DNA from: CBDBJK01 sp965206395
GTDB lineage: Bacteria; Chloroflexota; Dehalococcoidia; Lucifugimonadales; CATOSD01
Reading direction: 5' to 3'
Assembly: GCA_965206395.1 (NCBI GenBank)
Contig: CBDBJK010000038.1
Location: 186,001 to 250,000 of the forward strand
Length of the DNA stretch: 64,000 nucleotides
In this document: positions 62,492 to 64,000 of the stretch, piece after piece
How the letters are laid out: every line of letters starts with the position of its first letter
How positions within the stretch are numbered: the first letter of the stretch is position 1
Position numbers and translations under genes: made by a program
The notes under the pieces: model-generated
What the model saw: only the letters and a program-made list of their open reading frames with translations
Databases searched by the model: none
What the model was told of the DNA's origin: nothing

Positions 62492-63283
62492 TTAGATAAG
62501 GCTTTCTCTTTCAGCCGCGATTTCCAGAATCTCCCAACCTTCGGGGATTCCCGGCACGAAGGAATTGCATGCCTCGCCTTCCAGCACCGCCTTGCCCTCC
62601 CGTTCGCTGCTATCAACAGACGTGAACGCACGGGTTATCTTCTGCGCCGTCTCAGCGTCTACGTCGCTATGTATCGTGAAACAGCAATGACTGTAACCAG
62701 GGCTAGACCAGAAAACGCGAACCGCGTCTCTCGATAGCTCCCCTTTCTCCTCCATCACTTCGAGAGTCCGCTCGCAGACAGCGCCAGCGTCGTACTCACC
62801 CTTTCGCACCCTCTCTATGACATCCCTCTCATCGGAGAGAGAGCTTTGCTGGCGTTCGTCGTGGAAGGTATACTCCGCAAGGTCGCGCCTCGGATTTATC
62901 CCCGATTCTTCGAGAAAGTAATAGGCCAGCACGCCAGCCTGTATGGAGCCGCGCTTTGCGAACGCGAAGCGTTTGCCCATCAGGTCTTCCACCGTGGCGA
63001 TGTCTGAGTCGGGACGTGTGATGAAATGGGTCACGAAGTTCACGTCCACGTCTCGCATAGCCACCACCGTGCAGGCGTCATTCAGGCTTCGTTTGATTTT
63101 TACGTATGCCAGTGGACCGTTCCAGGCTATGTCTATCTCTCGCTTGACAAATGCGTCCACAAGGGCGTCGTAGTCAGAATACAGAACCCAGTCCATATCC
63201 AGACCTTGCCTTCGAAAGTACATCTGAAGTCCCTTAAAGACCTCAATGTACCCGGGAGATGCAGCGCCGCCAAGTCTAAGCAT
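62492..63283 (-). CDS. Phosphate/phosphonate-type ABC substrate-binding protein (PhnD-like)
   Basis: The 263-residue protein has the PhnD-family core: DALVDAFVKREIDIAWNGPL, VEDLMGKRFAFAKRGSIQAG and GEYDAGAVCERTLEVMEEKG. There is no signal peptide or lipobox in the reading frame (start MLRLGGAASPG), so it may be cytoplasmic or act as a sensor domain. No permease or ATPase genes are near. The ligand may be phosphonate, phosphite or another oxyanion. Confidence 0.78.
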   Translation of the reverse strand: MLRLGGAASPGYIEVFKGLQMYFRRQGLDMDWVLYSDYDALVDAFVKREIDIAWNGPLAYVKIKRSLNDACTVVAMRDVDVNFVTHFITRPDSDIATVEDLMGKRFAFAKRGSIQAGVLAYYFLEESGINPRRDLAEYTFHDERQQSSLSDERDVIERVRKGEYDAGAVCERTLEVMEEKGELSRDAVRVFWSSPGYSHCCFTIHSDVDAETAQKITRAFTSVDSSEREGKAVLEGEACNSFVPGIPEGWEILEIAAERESLI

Positions 63284-63559
63284 GATTCCCTCCTGAATCC
63301 GGGTCGAACTCGTTTAGTCGATTGCTTTCAACGTTTTCTATGCGCGCATGATACTCATGGCTCGATGATGTGGCAAGCGTGCGTGGCTTGAAAGGTGAGG
63401 TTCGGTCTGAATGGGCCTTTAGGGGCTTTTCCAAGTCCTATGGAGACCTTGTTTCTGTAGATGAAGTGAATTTGAGTGCGGTTGGTGGCATTTGACAACA
63501 TCAGCGAGTGGTCATATAGTCTGTGCTAACTCAGGATGGCATGTTCATGGAGGCATAAG

Positions 63560-64000
63560 ATGATCAAGAAGATAGGATTTTTTCTGCTAATATTCGCAAC
63601 GCTGATTTTCCAATCAGAAGGAGTGGTCAGTGCCCAGGAAACTGAAATAACTCCAGGGGCACTTGAGCCGATAACCCCAAGCGCTGGGGGTAATATCTTA
63701 TGGGACACCTCCCATGGGGTCTATCTCGATTTCTCACCAAGTGGTTGGTATAGCGAGTTGGCAGCAGCAGTAACGGCGCAAGGTTTCACCGTCGATGAGA
63801 ATAATTCAGGGGTTCTGAATCTCAACCTTAGCAACTACGAGATCATCGTCGTAAATGTTACCAGCGCGTGGAACAGTGCATATTCCTCCGCAGAGGTAAC
63901 AGCAATTCAAAATTTCGTTAATGGCGGGGGCGGACTGTTGATCATGGGTGATAATGCTGACCCAATTGTACCAAATAGCAATGTCAACCCTGTCGCTCAG
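63560..64000 (+). CDS. Secreted protein, DUF4350-like N-terminal part, cut by window end
   Basis: The frame is open to the last base. It starts at ATG 63560 with ATGGAGG upstream. A signal peptide (MIKKIGFFLLIFATLIFQSE, cut near VVSAQE) and a Pro/Thr linker lead to NILWDTSHGVYLDFSP, then NYEIIVVNV and FVNGGGGLLIMGDNADP. This pattern is typical of DUF4350/GATase-like domains in surface proteins. It is probably exported; the rest lies outside the window. Confidence 0.7.
   Translation, partial: MIKKIGFFLLIFATLIFQSEGVVSAQETEITPGALEPITPSAGGNILWDTSHGVYLDFSPSGWYSELAAAVTAQGFTVDENNSGVLNLNLSNYEIIVVNVTSAWNSAYSSAEVTAIQNFVNGGGGLLIMGDNADPIVPNSNVNPVAQ

Overview
The window looks like a chromosomal segment of an uncultured Chloroflexota bacterium, most likely a SAR202/Dehalococcoidia-type lineage. 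This rests on gene content only: class III (CaiB/BaiF) CoA-transferases, stand-alone MaoC dehydratases, a DUF1015 protein, an NHL propeller protein, a ureohydrolase, a B12-dependent uptake/salvage operon and GldA/GldFG/DUF4340-type transport. No rRNA or tRNA gene was recognised, so the assignment stays provisional.

Positions 1-23.7 kb are a quiet core region. They hold a histidine kinase end and a convergent NarL-type regulator, a metallo-beta-lactamase-fold hydrolase, an NHL protein, GroEL, a three-gene ABC/GldFG/DUF4340 cassette, a free-standing AsnC ligand-binding domain, a PlsY-like protein, the cobalamin-riboswitch-controlled operon btuF-btuC-btuD-cobQ (minus strand), an agmatinase-like enzyme, gyrB, a DUF1015 protein, a methyltransferase and ligA.

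Positions 23.7-44 kb are an insertion-sequence island. Four element types occur (ISa = IS5 group; ISb = IS5 family, IS427-like; ISc = IS3 family; ISd = IS630 family), many with intact target duplications. They interrupt a lipoprotein gene, a gene for a DnaJ-C-terminal-like/HExxH metallopeptidase protein (hit by three elements), a MalT-type LuxR regulator and an unknown gene. Removing elements on paper restores several reading frames exactly. Inside the island the housekeeping block recF-sir2-MFS survives, bracketed by inverted ISc and ISa pairs. An orphan Phd-type antitoxin, a PHP phosphatase, a hydroxyacid dehydrogenase and small DUF2442/DUF4160 genes follow.

Positions 44-52.5 kb are again mostly core: two CoA-transferases, cmk-plsC, glmS and an MFS exporter, with palindromic intergenic repeats. 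Positions 52.5-57.5 kb form a second, smaller scar zone: a decayed duplication of an arsR-YCII pair, two more ISd copies, and ISe (a fifth element, IS427-like) whose transposase carries an 11-bp repeat expanded to four units. Positions 57.6-64 kb hold a double CoA-transferase gene split by one in-frame TAG, two MaoC dehydratases, a P1-family aminopeptidase, a PhnD-like binding protein and the start of a secreted protein.

The strongest discovery candidate is the DnaJ-C-like/HExxH gene at 25.6-28.9 kb, which is invisible until the insertion elements are removed. Other points worth checking are a probable ATT start in recF, a slippage-dependent IS630 transposase, and a truncated ISb flanked by a 58-bp direct repeat.
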